Shown: in pieces, positions 35,653-44,333 of the stretch
How the letters are laid out: each line of letters begins with the position of its first letter
How positions within the stretch are numbered: position 1 is the stretch's first letter
NCBI RefSeq assembly: GCF_029392895.1
Contig: NZ_CP114200.1
Location: forward strand, 8,314,501-8,378,500
Direction: 5' to 3'
Length of the DNA: 64,000 nt
Source: Streptomyces sp. 71268
GTDB lineage: Bacteria > Actinomycetota > Actinomycetes > Streptomycetales > Streptomycetaceae
Notes under the pieces: generated by a model
Told to the model about the DNA's origin: nothing
Databases searched by the model: none
Seen by the model: the letters and a program-made list of their open reading frames with translations, nothing else
Made by a program: the position numbers and the translations under genes

Positions 35653-36270
35653 ATGGCAGACATGGAGTCGTTCCGGGAGACAGTCAGCGCATGGGCGGCC
35701 GGTGGCTCCGGCGACACCGCGCGCGACCTGACCGAGGCCCTGTCCGTCCGGACGGTCGTCCTCGTCGAGGGACCGAGCGACGTCGCGGCCGTGAGCGCGC
35801 TCGCGGCCAGGCACGACCGCAACCTGGAGGCCGAGGGTGTCTGCGTGCTGTCAATGGGTGGCGCGATGAGCGTCGCACGCTTCACCAGCCTCCTCGGGCC
35901 CCCCGGCCTCGACCTACGTCTGACCGGCCTGTGCGACGTGGGGGAGCGCCGCTTCTACGCCCGTGGCTGGGAGCGGGCCGGCGCGACGGAGCAGGGGTTC
36001 TTCGTCTGCGCGGCCGACCTGGAGGACGAACTCATCCGCGCGTTGGGCGTGACACGGGTGACCGACCTCGTCCAGGCGCAGGGCGACCAGCGCGCCCTCC
36101 AGACCTTCCTGCGCCAGCCCGCACAGCGGGGTCGCACGCCACAGCAGCAGCTCCGACGCTTCCTCGGCACGAAGAAGGGCCGCAAGATCCATTACGGCCG
36201 CGTCCTCGTCGAGGCCCTCGACCTCGCCCGCGTACCCGCTCCGCTCGACGACCTGCTCGCCAGCCTCTGA
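35653..36270 (+). CDS. Small TOPRIM-domain protein (OLD-nuclease type)
   Basis: 205 residues. The TOPRIM fold is seen as VRTVVLVEGPSDVAAVSALAARHD (the h-h-x-E-G-x-x-D strand with catalytic Glu), GVCVLSMGGAMSVARFT, LTGLCDVGERRFYARG (the D-x-x-x/E position is D-V-G-E rather than D-x-D) and FFVCAADLEDELIRALG. This is the C-terminal TOPRIM module of OLD-family nucleases, here without the ATPase. C-terminal HYGRVLVEALDLARVPAPLDDLL matches the family end. May process DNA in repair or defence; stand-alone versions are common but uncharacterised in Streptomyces. Start at 35,653 has a close GAGG; ATG 35,662 is an alternative. Confidence 0.8.
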   Translation: MADMESFRETVSAWAAGGSGDTARDLTEALSVRTVVLVEGPSDVAAVSALAARHDRNLEAEGVCVLSMGGAMSVARFTSLLGPPGLDLRLTGLCDVGERRFYARGWERAGATEQGFFVCAADLEDELIRALGVTRVTDLVQAQGDQRALQTFLRQPAQRGRTPQQQLRRFLGTKKGRKIHYGRVLVEALDLARVPAPLDDLLASL

Positions 36271-36418
36271 GCCCCGGCCCCCGCGCAGGCACGGACGCGG
36301 CCGCAGCCCCGCCGGTACGGAGAACAAGTCCAAGAAGACGGACTGGCGTTGGCCGGGAAAGCTGAAGAAGGTCACCAACGGCAGGGCCAACGGCCAGTGC
36401 TGACCTGACCGCTGGACA

Positions 36419-36453
36419 CGCGGGGCCGGACACGACCACCCTCCGGCCCCGCG
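36419..36453 (+). terminator. Hairpin downstream of the TOPRIM gene
   Basis: Perfect 12-bp stem CGCGGGGCCGGA / TCCGGCCCCGCG, 11-nt loop, 150 bp past the stop. Between them, 36,320-36,403 contains a Lys-rich open stretch ending ANGQC with no start codon of its own. The rest of the gap to 36,701 has no gene. Confidence 0.6.
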
Positions 36454-36701
36454 CGCCGCACTCGTGGCGCGCTGCCGGCAGGGCCGGTGTTCCAGCGTGG
36501 CAGTCACCTCGCGAGTGCGGTGCCCCGAAGCGCGTGCGAGCGGGGCGCGACCGACCCACATCAGGTGGGTTGTTCACTGCCGTGAGTAACCCACGGCGTA
36601 GCACGGTCTACGCGCTGACCGCGGCGGCTGGTACGAGGAACGTGCCCGCCCCCACGTGGTACGTGAACAGCGCTCCCGCCCACGGCCGTTGACCTCCACG
36701 C

Positions 36702-37466
36702 TCAGACGCGCGGGCCGAGGAACAGTCCGCCGCTCGCGTCGATGACCTGGCCCGTGACCCAGCGGGCGGCGTCGGAGGCGAGGAAGGCGACGACATCGGC
36801 GACGTCGTCGGGCCCTCCCAGCCGGTTGAGGGCCGTCAAGCCGGCTATCTGTTCGGTGAGGCCCGGCGCGTCGAACGCCGCCCCGTTGGTCGCCGTCCTG
36901 GTGGCTCCGGGGGCGACCGCGTTCACGGTGATCCCCCGTGTGCCGAGCTGGTTGGCGAGGGTCCTGCTCATCGCCTCGACCGCGGCCTTGGTCATGGCGA
37001 AGGACGTCTGGGTCGGGTTGGCCATGCGGGTGGCCACCGACGAGATGGTGATAATCCGTCCGCCATCGCGTAGAAACGGGAGCGCGCGCTCGATGATGAA
37101 GTACGGCGCCCGCACGTTCACGGCGAACAGGCGGTCGAACTCGGCCGGCGTGGTGACACCGAGCGGACCGGCCGGCGGGGCCGCCGCGTTGTTGACGAGG
37201 ATGTCGAGCGGCTGGCCCGCCAGGCCGGCCCGTACCCCCGCGATGAGGGTGTCGGCGTCGCCGTCCAGACCCAGTTCGGCCCGGACGGCGAGGGCGGCCC
37301 CGCCAGCGCGTTCTATCTCCTGAACGGTCGCCGCGGCCCCGCTCTCATCCGTGCCGAAGTGCACGACGACCATGGCGCCCTCGGCGGCGAGCCGCACGGC
37401 GACCGCCTGCCCGATACCACGCGACGCCCCCGTCACCACGGCTGTCTTGCCTGCAAGCCCACCCAT
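36702..37466 (-). CDS. SDR-family oxidoreductase with Phe at the catalytic Tyr position
   Basis: 254 residues. Cofactor motif TGASRGIG (12-19), DILVNNAAA (88-96), S142/S143 in TISSVATR, C-terminal VAFLASDAARWVTGQVIDASGG. The Y-x-x-x-K motif reads F156-AMT-K160, so the catalytic Tyr is replaced. Other features are those of a 3-oxoacyl-ACP reductase-like classical SDR. Either the reaction differs or the protein has lost activity. Divergent from a TetR regulator with a palindromic operator in the 60-bp gap, so very probably controlled by it. Confidence 0.88.
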   Translation of the reverse strand: MGGLAGKTAVVTGASRGIGQAVAVRLAAEGAMVVVHFGTDESGAAATVQEIERAGGAALAVRAELGLDGDADTLIAGVRAGLAGQPLDILVNNAAAPPAGPLGVTTPAEFDRLFAVNVRAPYFIIERALPFLRDGGRIITISSVATRMANPTQTSFAMTKAAVEAMSRTLANQLGTRGITVNAVAPGATRTATNGAAFDAPGLTEQIAGLTALNRLGGPDDVADVVAFLASDAARWVTGQVIDASGGLFLGPRV

Positions 37467-37492
37467 GTCGTCCACCTCTCGCCCGCAGATTC

Positions 37493-37507
37493 TGTTAGTC
37501 ACTAACA
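37493..37507. promoter_or_regulatory. TetR operator, perfect 15-bp palindrome
   Basis: TGTTAGTCACTAACA, a perfect inverted repeat about a central C, lies midway between the divergent SDR (start 37,466) and TetR (start 37,527) genes. Its position suggests dual control of both promoters. Confidence 0.85.
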
Positions 37508-37526
37508 TCGGGGTAGTGTCTATCAC

Positions 37527-38156
37527 ATGAGTGAGCGGAAACCGACCCTCCGGGAACGACAGCGAACCGAGACCCGACGCGCGATCCAGACGCACGCGGT
37601 GCGCCTGTTCACCGACCACGGCTACGACGCCGTGCCGGTGGCCGACATCGCTACCGCCGCCGGTGTCTCGGCCATGACCGTCTACCGGCACTTCCCCACC
37701 AAGGAGGACCTCGTCCTGGTGGACCAACCCACCCTGCTCATCGCCGAGCGGGTCGCGGCCTCGTCCCCCGCGCAGCCCCTGGTACGCCGCGTCGGCGGGG
37801 CTCTCGTGGCGGCGGCCGCGGCGCTGACCGGCGACGACGGGGGAGAAGGGGCGGTGAACAGGCGGTTCCTGCTGGACTGTCTCCGGCTCATGGTCTCCAC
37901 ACCCGCGCTGCGGGCCCGGCACCTGGACAGCCAGTACGCCCTGCAGCAGGCGATCATCGAAGCCCTCGGGAACCCGACCGACCCCGAGGCGGCGTTCGCG
38001 GCGCGCGCGACAACCAGCGCCTGTTTGGCCGTGATGCACACGGCGCTGACACGCTGGGTCGATGACGACGGACAAACAAGCCTGCCCGACCTGATCACGC
38101 GGGCACTCGTCGCCTCGTTCGGTCAGGACGCGGTCGCCACCGACCGGCCAGAGTGA
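37527..38156 (+). CDS. TetR/AcrR-family transcriptional repressor
   Basis: 209 residues. N-terminal DNA-binding domain RERQRTETRRAIQTHAVRLF, GYDAVPVADIATAAGVSAMT, VYRHFPTKEDLVL is textbook TetR. The C-terminal ligand domain is of the MftR-like type in actinomycetes (RHLDSQYALQQAIIEAL). Likely represses itself and the divergent SDR through the 15-bp palindrome; the inducer may be the SDR substrate. Confidence 0.93.
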   Translation: MSERKPTLRERQRTETRRAIQTHAVRLFTDHGYDAVPVADIATAAGVSAMTVYRHFPTKEDLVLVDQPTLLIAERVAASSPAQPLVRRVGGALVAAAAALTGDDGGEGAVNRRFLLDCLRLMVSTPALRARHLDSQYALQQAIIEALGNPTDPEAAFAARATTSACLAVMHTALTRWVDDDGQTSLPDLITRALVASFGQDAVATDRPE

Positions 38157-38253
38157 ACCGGATGGCGGGCGCTGGCCCCCGACCGCTGTTGCCGTGACCC
38201 GGGCCTCGCGACACCGGATCAGGTTGCCTACCGACTACGCACGCGGTCTCCCG

Positions 38254-39183
38254 TCAGAGAGTGAGAACGAGCTTGCCTCGTAGGTGACCGCCGTCGAGCA
38301 CCCGGTGCGCGTCAGCGACGCGGTCGAAGGGGAACGTCTCCTGCACATGGACCCGGAGCCTGCCCTGCTCGACAAGTGCGGCCAGACCGCGCAGGGCGAC
38401 CGGGTCGGGGTCGACCGCGATGCCACTGAAGCGCATGCCGGCCGCCTCGTACGCGGCGACCAGCTCCGCGTCATCCTCGGCGACCGCCGTCACCAGGTGA
38501 CCGCCGGGGCGGAGCACTGCGAGCGACCGTTCGACGGCGTCGCCGCCGACCGTGTCGAGCACGATATCGACGTCGCGGACCTCCTTCGTGAAGTCGACCG
38601 CCGTGTAGTCGATCACCTCGTCGGCGCCGAGCCCCTCGACGAACCCCCGCTTGCTCTGGCTGGCTGTCGCGATCACGTGGGCGCCGAGCGCCTTCGCGAT
38701 CTGGATCGCGACATGGCCTACCCCGCCACCACCGCCGTGGATGAGGACACGATCGCCCTCGCTCACCCCGCCCAGGTCGACGAGGCCCTGCCACGCGGTC
38801 AGCCCGACGATCGGCAGTGCCGCCGCTTCGACGTGCGAGATCGCCGCCGGCTTGCGCGCCAGGTGTAGCGCCGGCGCTGACACGACCTCGGCGTAGGCGC
38901 CTGCCGCCCGGGGGAACAGTGGCATACCGAACACCTCGTCCCCGGGCCTGAACCGCCAGGTCTGCGGTGCCTCCGTGACGACGCCACTGATGTCCCAGCC
39001 CAGGATGAAGGGCGGCGGGCCGATCAACGGGAACTCGCCCGCCCGCAGCCGGGCTTCCAGTGGGTTGAGTCCGATCGCCCGGACGCGGACGAGGACCTCC
39101 CCCGGTATCGGTCGCGGCTCGGGCGCGTCCACGATGGTGAGTACCTCGGGACCGCCGAGCGTGTGCTGTGTGATGGCGCGCAT
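38254..39183 (-). CDS. NADP-dependent quinone-oxidoreductase-like MDR protein
   Basis: 309 residues, zinc-free medium-chain dehydrogenase/reductase. N-terminal GroES-like domain (MRAITQHTLGGPEVLTIVDA, NPLEARLRAGEF, LGWDISGVV), then cofactor motif LIHGGGGGVGHVAIQIAKALGA, ADEVIDYTAVDF, VLDTVGGD. No Cys/His set for catalytic or structural zinc. Probably reduces quinones or reactive enones/aldehydes in the cytoplasm. Divergent from an HxlR regulator that likely controls it as an electrophile or redox stress gene. Confidence 0.9.
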   Translation of the reverse strand: MRAITQHTLGGPEVLTIVDAPEPRPIPGEVLVRVRAIGLNPLEARLRAGEFPLIGPPPFILGWDISGVVTEAPQTWRFRPGDEVFGMPLFPRAAGAYAEVVSAPALHLARKPAAISHVEAAALPIVGLTAWQGLVDLGGVSEGDRVLIHGGGGGVGHVAIQIAKALGAHVIATASQSKRGFVEGLGADEVIDYTAVDFTKEVRDVDIVLDTVGGDAVERSLAVLRPGGHLVTAVAEDDAELVAAYEAAGMRFSGIAVDPDPVALRGLAALVEQGRLRVHVQETFPFDRVADAHRVLDGGHLRGKLVLTL

Positions 39184-39276
39184 GACTCTCCTGTGCCTGT
39201 GCCTGTGTGGCTTGGATGTGGGGGAGGAGAAACCAGGCTATGTATCCGATGGGAACCAACAGGTACCTTTGGCCCC

Positions 39277-39678
39277 ATGAGCGGTTTCGGCTGCGGTGAC
39301 GCCTTCCTCGCCGACTGCCCGGCGCGGCTGACGGTCGAGCTGATCGCCGACAAGTGGACGGCGGTCGTGCTCTACGGCCTCAGCAAGGGCCCGGTGCGCC
39401 ACGGCGAGTTGGCTGAGTTGATCGGCGGCATCTCCCGCAAGGTACTCACCCAGACTCTGCGACGGCTCCAGTCGCACGGCCTGATCCGCCGCCACGCCTA
39501 CGCGGAGGTGCCGCCCCGCGTCGAGTACGAGCTGACCCCACTCGGTGCGACGCTGATCGAGCCGATCCACGTGCTGACGGAGTGGGCAAGGGCGAACGGC
39601 GACGCGGTGCTCGACGCACTCGACGCCGATCCCGAGCCCGCGGCCCGCGACGACGGAGTCCCGCACCGAGGCACGTAA
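39277..39678 (+). CDS. HxlR-family transcriptional regulator
   Basis: 133 residues from ATG 39277. Winged helix with CPARLTVELIADKWTAVVLY, GPVRHGELAELIGGISRKVL, TQTLRRLQSHGLIRRHAYAE and RVEYELTPLG, the usual HxlR signature. Cys6 and Cys14 near the start are the redox-sensing position in QorR/YodB-type members, which often regulate adjacent quinone reductases. The 90-bp divergent region holds AGGTACCT at 39,261-39,268, a possible half operator. Confidence 0.92.
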   Translation: MSGFGCGDAFLADCPARLTVELIADKWTAVVLYGLSKGPVRHGELAELIGGISRKVLTQTLRRLQSHGLIRRHAYAEVPPRVEYELTPLGATLIEPIHVLTEWARANGDAVLDALDADPEPAARDDGVPHRGT

Positions 39679-39807
39679 GCAGGCCGCACGTAGGTGGGTG
39701 GGACAGGGGGTGACGCGCCCCGTATCCCACCCGACACCACGGTGGGGGTTCGGTAGCCGCGTGGGTGCGGGACCGTCGTCCTTGCCGCAGGGGTACGGCG
39801 CAACCGT

Positions 39808-40755
39808 CTAGCCTGCCGTCCAGGGGCGGAGTTTGTACGGGTTGCGCATCGCCCAGATGTGGGTGATGTGGCCGTCCGCGATGTTGAACGCGTACACCGC
39901 CACGGTGACGCCCGCGTGCTCGATGAGCAGACCGGCCTGGTGGTTGACCGTGCGCTCCGAGATGGTCAGGCTGGCGGGTGCCAGGGTGGCCAGGTCGGTG
40001 AGGTAGCGCGCGATTTCCTCGCTGCCCTGGATGGGGTGGCGAGCGGCGGCGACCACGCCGCCACCGTCTACGGTGAAGGTGGCGCCGGGGGCGAGGAGGC
40101 TGACGAGGGCGTTGATGTCCCGCGCGTCCCACGCCCGCTTGAAGTCCCTGACGATCCGCGCCTGGTGGGCCGCCGGGCCCTGCGAGGGCAGGGTGCCGCG
40201 GACGCGGCGCCGTGCGGTGGAGGCCAGTTCGCGGCAGGCGGCCGGGGTTCGGCCGGTGATCTGGGCGATGTCGGCGAAGGGATAGCCGAAAACGTCGTGC
40301 AGGATGAGCGCGACGCGCTGGGCCGGGGTCATGGATTCGAGGACGACGAGGAACGCCATGCTCACCGACTCGTCGAGGGTGACGTGGTCGGCTGGGTCCG
40401 TGGGGTTGGTCGTGGTGGTGCCTGGGTGCCCGTTGTTCCAGGTGGCCTGCTCGGGTAGCGGCTCGGGGAGCCATTGGCCCACGTAGCGCTCGCGCCGTAC
40501 GCGGGCCGATCTGAGGAGGTCCAGGCATACGCGGGTGGCGACCGTCGTCAGCCAGGCGCCGGGGGAGGCGATGGTGTCCTGTTGCCGGCGGGACATGGCG
40601 TACCAGCGGGCGTAGGTCTCCTGGACGGCGTCCTCGGCCTCGGTCAGGGAACCGAGCAGCCGGTAGGCGAGGCCGGTCAGTCGCTGTCGCTCGCTGATGA
40701 TCGGGTCCAAGCCCGCGTCGGGCTTCTCGTGGTGTGTCGTCACGTGATCGGTCAT
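39808..40755 (-). CDS. ECF41-group sigma factor with fused SnoaL-like regulatory domain
   Basis: 315 residues from ATG 40755. Sigma region 2 (LAYRLLGSLTEAEDAVQETYARW) and region 4 (MTPAQRVALILHDVFGYPFADI) are followed by a C-terminal SnoaL-like domain. The three ECF41 markers are all present: WLPEP at 95-99 between regions 2 and 4, DGGG at 230-233, and NPYKL at 305-309 (consensus NPDKL). In this group the fused domain controls the sigma factor instead of a separate anti-sigma. Its target should be the divergent oxidoreductase gene. Confidence 0.92.
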   Translation of the reverse strand: MTDHVTTHHEKPDAGLDPIISERQRLTGLAYRLLGSLTEAEDAVQETYARWYAMSRRQQDTIASPGAWLTTVATRVCLDLLRSARVRRERYVGQWLPEPLPEQATWNNGHPGTTTTNPTDPADHVTLDESVSMAFLVVLESMTPAQRVALILHDVFGYPFADIAQITGRTPAACRELASTARRRVRGTLPSQGPAAHQARIVRDFKRAWDARDINALVSLLAPGATFTVDGGGVVAAARHPIQGSEEIARYLTDLATLAPASLTISERTVNHQAGLLIEHAGVTVAVYAFNIADGHITHIWAMRNPYKLRPWTAG

Positions 40756-40817
40756 GCTCCCGCGGCTCCCTGAACGTGGATCGTCCCTCGCTGGTACGAC
40801 GAGAGTGCCCGCCTGTT

Positions 40818-40844
40818 TGTCAGGCCCGCTGTGTTCCTGACGTT
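40818..40844 (+). promoter_or_regulatory. Predicted ECF41-dependent promoter
   Basis: TGTCAGG, exactly 16 bases, then CGTT. The published ECF41 consensus is TGTCACA-N16-CGTC; five of seven and three of four positions agree with correct spacing. It points toward the FMN reductase fusion gene, whose ATG is 83 bases downstream. Confidence 0.7.
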
Positions 40845-40926
40845 CGGTGGGGCCGTGTCGTCGTATCGATGGCAGGCGCCAACGGCCCGGAGAGCCCGGG
40901 TGGGACACCGCAGGAGCGAGACAGAG

Positions 40927-41916
40927 ATGACCAGGATCGCAATACTCATCGGCAGCACCCGCCCCGGTCGTAAGGGCGCTCAGGTCGCCCGGTGGGTTCA
41001 GGAGCGGGCGGTTCGTCGCGAGGATGCCGTGTTCGAGGTGATCGACCTGCTCGATCACCCGCTGCCGCATCTCGACGAGCCGCTGCCCGCGCTGGCTGGG
41101 CGGTACCAGCACGAGCACACCCGGGCTTGGGCGGAGACCATCGCCCGCTTCGACGGATTCGTCATGGTCACCCCCGAGTACAACGCCTCCCTTCCCGGTG
41201 TGCTCAAGAACGCGATCGACTACCTGTACGCGGAGTGGACCGGCAAGGCCGTCGGGTTCGTCTCCTACGGCGTTGGCGGCGGCACCCTCGCGGCCCGGCA
41301 GTTGCGGACGCTGTGCGAGCTTCTTCGGATGAGTGCGGTGACGCCGCTGGTGTCGCTGTCCCTGAAGACCGATTTCAAGGACCAGGCGACCCTCGAACCG
41401 GGCGCCCACCACGTCGACACCTTGGACACACTGCTCGACCACGTCGTGGCCCAGAGCGCGGAAGGGCGGGCGGCCACCCCCACACAGCGTGAGGCGGACG
41501 AAGCCGCGATCGCCCGCCACTTCGACAGGATCACCGACGCGATCCAGGCCAAGGACCTGGAGGGCCTGCGGCGGCTCTACGCGTCGGACATCGTGTCCTT
41601 CGACATCGACCCGCCACTCCAGCACGTGGGCATCGACGCGAAACTCAGGAACTGGGCGAAGGTGTTCACGTTCTTCCAGGAGGTGACCTACGAGGTGCGC
41701 GACCTGGTGCACACGGTGGGCGAGGAGGTGGCGTTCACACACGGTTTCGGCCGCCTCGGTGGCACCCTGGCCGACGGGACGACGACGGGTGGGATGTGGG
41801 TTCGGGCCACCTTCTGCTTCCGGAAGATCGACGACGCGTGGCTGATCTCGCATGACCAGGTCTCCGTGCCGCTGGACGTCCTGGGTGGCAAGGGGGTCGT
41901 CGATCTCAAGCCGTGA
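40927..41916 (+). CDS. NADPH-dependent FMN reductase fused to a SnoaL-like domain
   Basis: 329 residues from ATG 40927. Residues 1-180 are a flavodoxin-like FMN reductase (IAILIGSTRPGRKGAQVARW phosphate loop, FVMVTPEYNASLPGVLKNAI flavin loop, SYGVGGGTLAARQLRTLCEL). Residues about 195-320 are a SnoaL/NTF2-like domain (IARHFDRITDAIQAKDLEGL, LYASDIVSFDIDPPLQHVG, TGGMWVRATFCFRKIDDAWL). The fusion is noteworthy because the ECF41 sigma factor opposite also has a SnoaL-like domain, so both may respond to the same small molecule. A terminator follows. Confidence 0.88.
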   Translation: MTRIAILIGSTRPGRKGAQVARWVQERAVRREDAVFEVIDLLDHPLPHLDEPLPALAGRYQHEHTRAWAETIARFDGFVMVTPEYNASLPGVLKNAIDYLYAEWTGKAVGFVSYGVGGGTLAARQLRTLCELLRMSAVTPLVSLSLKTDFKDQATLEPGAHHVDTLDTLLDHVVAQSAEGRAATPTQREADEAAIARHFDRITDAIQAKDLEGLRRLYASDIVSFDIDPPLQHVGIDAKLRNWAKVFTFFQEVTYEVRDLVHTVGEEVAFTHGFGRLGGTLADGTTTGGMWVRATFCFRKIDDAWLISHDQVSVPLDVLGGKGVVDLKP

Positions 41917-41931
41917 CGCCGATGGGGCCCT

Positions 41932-41957
41932 GTGCCTCCCGTGCGGGCGGGAGGCAC
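41932..41957 (+). terminator. Terminator of the FMN reductase fusion gene
   Basis: 10-bp perfect stem GTGCCTCCCG / CGGGAGGCAC, 6-nt loop, 16 bp past the stop. Confidence 0.7.
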
Positions 41958-42065
41958 GGGTGGACTGCTTGGCTGCTGTGGTGACGGGGAACGCCCGCCG
42001 CCCGTGGTCGGGTCGGTCCTGCTTTGGTTTGTTGGTTGTCTTCGGGTGGCGAGTGTGTGCCGGGC

Positions 42066-42232
42066 TTATATGTGCATGCTGCCGTCGATGGGGAGTGTGA
42101 TTCCGGTGACGTAGGAGGCGCGGTCGCTGAGGAGCCAGGCGGCGGCTTGGGCGATTTCGGCGGGGTGGGCTGCGCGGCGGAGCGGGGTGCGAGCGTTGTA
42201 GAGGTCGATGACGCCGGGGGGAGTGGCGCTCC
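42066..42232 (-). pseudogene. C-terminal remnant of an SDR oxidoreductase
   Basis: Only the last 50 or so codons survive: TPLRRAAHPAEIAQAAAWLL, then SDRASYVTGITLPIDGSMHI, the standard SDR C-terminus (substrate-loop and 'D-G-G/S' end). Upstream of about 42,232 similarity stops abruptly and the minus frame continues as meaningless Pro/Arg-rich sequence. This marks a truncation or insertion breakpoint and the left margin of the mobile-DNA region. Confidence 0.8.
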
Positions 42233-42713
42233 TAGACTGAGTGCTGTGGGAGTCAGGGAACTTCGATTGGTGAGGCGAGTTGTCGGTGTGGGGCCCGTCT
42301 CCTGGCAGGTGTTCGTTGTTCGGATGCAGTGGGGCAACGGCAGCCCGGGTGTGGAGCCTGTTCTCCTGGGGCGTTGGTCGGCTGGGTGCGGGGCCGGCCG
42401 GCCTGCGTTGTCTGGGTTTGGGCTGTGTCACCGGGGGGCATCCGGCGCGCTGAGGGCGCGCACGAGCTGGTCGCCGAGATGCCGTCGCTACGGGGAGTGA
42501 GGCTGGCTGCCGCCTGGTACAGCTCCTTGTCGCACTCTTGGCAGGGCCGTGGCCCGTCCCGCGCTGGGCGTGGCGTGGGTGCCCCCGGCGTCGGTCACCG
42601 AGGCCGCTCCCGGTCGCACGTCTCGCCGGCGGTCTCGGCGAAGTGGCCGGTGCGGGAGTGCCCACGCGGCCGCTGCTCGGCGGGGATCGCGTTATGCCTC
42701 GTAGGATCGACGC
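42233..42713. other. 480-bp stretch with no recognisable gene
   Basis: No frame has convincing codon use or a known domain. GC is slightly lower than in the left part of the window. Probably degraded insert DNA between the broken SDR and the YdcF-like gene. Confidence 0.5.
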
Positions 42714-43742
42714 ATGGTGGCCTTTGTACCGTCGTTCGTCTGTTTCTTCTTGTTCTGTGCTGGTGTGGTGAGGGATCGCCGTCGAATGAGTAACGCGGTT
42801 CTGCTGGGCCTGTCCGCCGTCTTCGCGGCGATCGCGCTCTTGCTGCACGTGGCCTCGGAGCGGGCCCAGTTGGGCCGTGATCTGGCCGTCGCGTTGCTGA
42901 CCTTGGCGGGGGTGGGGGTTATCACGCTGGCGTGGTTTCTCATCGCTAACGGGATCACCATGGTTCGCAAGGAGGGTCGGGGTCTGGCGAACCTGTTGTC
43001 TCTGGGGGCGGGTATCGCCTTGGTCGCCCTGCTCGCGCTGCTGATTGCCGCGCTGGTGCTGCACACGCGCACGCTTGTGGTGGTGGCGGCGACGGCGGTG
43101 GCGCTCGCCGGATATGTTGCCTTTCTGTTCCTGTGTTTCCTCGTCTACGGGGGTCTGTACGGGCGTTTGCGCATTCGGCGTCGGGCGGACTACGTAGTGG
43201 TTCTCGGCTCGGGCCTGATCGGCGGCACCACCGTGCCCCCGTTGCTGGCCAGTCGCCTGGACCGGGCCCGTAGGGAACATGCCAGGCTGTCCCGGAAGGG
43301 CCGGCGCCCGGTCCTGCTGACCTCGGGAGGGCAAGGTCCCGACGAGAAGCTGCCCGAGTCCCACGCGATGGCCGACTACCTGGTCACCCAGGGTTTCCCC
43401 GCCGACCTGATCGAACGCGAGGACCGCTCAACGACCACGGACGAGAACCTGACGTTCAGCAAAGCCCTGATGGAGCGGGCGAAACCGGACTACCGGTGCG
43501 TGATCGTCACGAACAACTACCACGTCTTCCGCGCCGCGATCACCGCCCGCCGCACCGGCGTACGGGGTCACGTGATCGGTGCCCCGACAGCCGCGTACTT
43601 TTGGCCGAGCGCCATGATCCGCGAGTTCGTGGCCCTCTTGGTCGCCTACCGCCGCACCAACGCCGCCCTCTTCCTGCTCGTCCTGCTGAGCGGCCTGTTC
43701 ATCTGGTGGTTGGGGTGGCCGTCGTCGGGGACCATCACGTAG
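42714..43742 (+). CDS. YdcF/ElyC-like DUF218 membrane protein
   Basis: 342 residues. Five predicted membrane helices in the first 150 residues (VAFVPSFVCFFLFCAGVV; AVLLGLSAVFAAIALLLHVA; LAVALLTLAGVGVITLAWFL; GAGIALVALLALLIAALVLH; VVVAATAVALAGYVAFLFLC), then a soluble DUF218 domain (DYVVVLGSGLIGG, SRLDRARREHARLS, LLTSGGQGPDEKLPESHAM, DRSTTTDENLTFS, VIVTNNYHVFRAAITAR) and a last helix. The family is linked to cell-envelope lipid-carrier metabolism and vancomycin sensitivity (SanA/ElyC) in other bacteria. It looks intact, flanked by debris. Confidence 0.88.
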   Translation: MVAFVPSFVCFFLFCAGVVRDRRRMSNAVLLGLSAVFAAIALLLHVASERAQLGRDLAVALLTLAGVGVITLAWFLIANGITMVRKEGRGLANLLSLGAGIALVALLALLIAALVLHTRTLVVVAATAVALAGYVAFLFLCFLVYGGLYGRLRIRRRADYVVVLGSGLIGGTTVPPLLASRLDRARREHARLSRKGRRPVLLTSGGQGPDEKLPESHAMADYLVTQGFPADLIEREDRSTTTDENLTFSKALMERAKPDYRCVIVTNNYHVFRAAITARRTGVRGHVIGAPTAAYFWPSAMIREFVALLVAYRRTNAALFLLVLLSGLFIWWLGWPSSGTIT

Positions 43743-43814
43743 AAGTCGAGGCACTCAGCGGCACCACCACCCGACCCTGACTGGGGCGGGTGGTGTGCCG
43801 CCTTTTGGGTTGAG

Positions 43815-44230
43815 GTGGCCCAGCCCGAACGCGCTCTGGTGTTCTGCGTCGACGTAAAGTCGCAGATCCAGGCTCTGGGCCGCTCTCAGCCGCTGCTGCC
43901 GATGCAGCGGATCACTGACGGCTACGTGCGCCCTGGCACCGCCACCCTGTTCGCTGCCTTGGAGGTCGCCACGGGGAAGGCGATCGGCTCCCCGCACCGC
44001 CGGCACCCGGCTGCGGAGTTCAAGAAGTTCTTGATCTAACTCGGCCAGGAGCTACCGGCGGGCCTGGACGTGCACCTGGTACTGGACAACTACGCCACTG
44101 GGGATGGACATCCGCACCTGGATCGCCGCATGGAACACCGACCGCAAGCCCTACGTCTGGACCAGGACCGCAGACGAAATCGTCGAACGCCTTGCCAGCT
44201 ACCTGAACACGATTCCTGACTCAGAAGACG
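43815..44230 (+). pseudogene. IS630-family transposase remnant
   Basis: Starts in mid-protein: PERALVFCVDVKSQIQALGR (first DDE Asp region), then GTATLFAALEVATGKAIGSP and AAEFKKFLI. A stop at 44,037-44,039 interrupts, after which QELPAGLDVHLVLDNYAT (second Asp) reads on. A deletion at about 44,100 removes the Glu region, and MDIRTWIAAWNTDRKPYVWT with ADEIVERLASYLN closes the protein. N-terminus missing, one stop, one deletion: dead. The terminal repeats are not evident. Confidence 0.9.
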
Positions 44231-44333
44231 AGGCGAGTGGGGTGCACGCCACAGCTCCACGTCCGAGCGCGATGGAGCGTCGCCACTCCAAGCCGTACAT
44301 CTTGATCATCGTGTGAGCGGCGCTTAGGGTCCC

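Noticed and set aside
39261..39268. AGGTACCT as the HxlR operator
   Set aside because: Only 8 bp and without a second copy; mentioned in the gene entry but not strong enough as a separate site.
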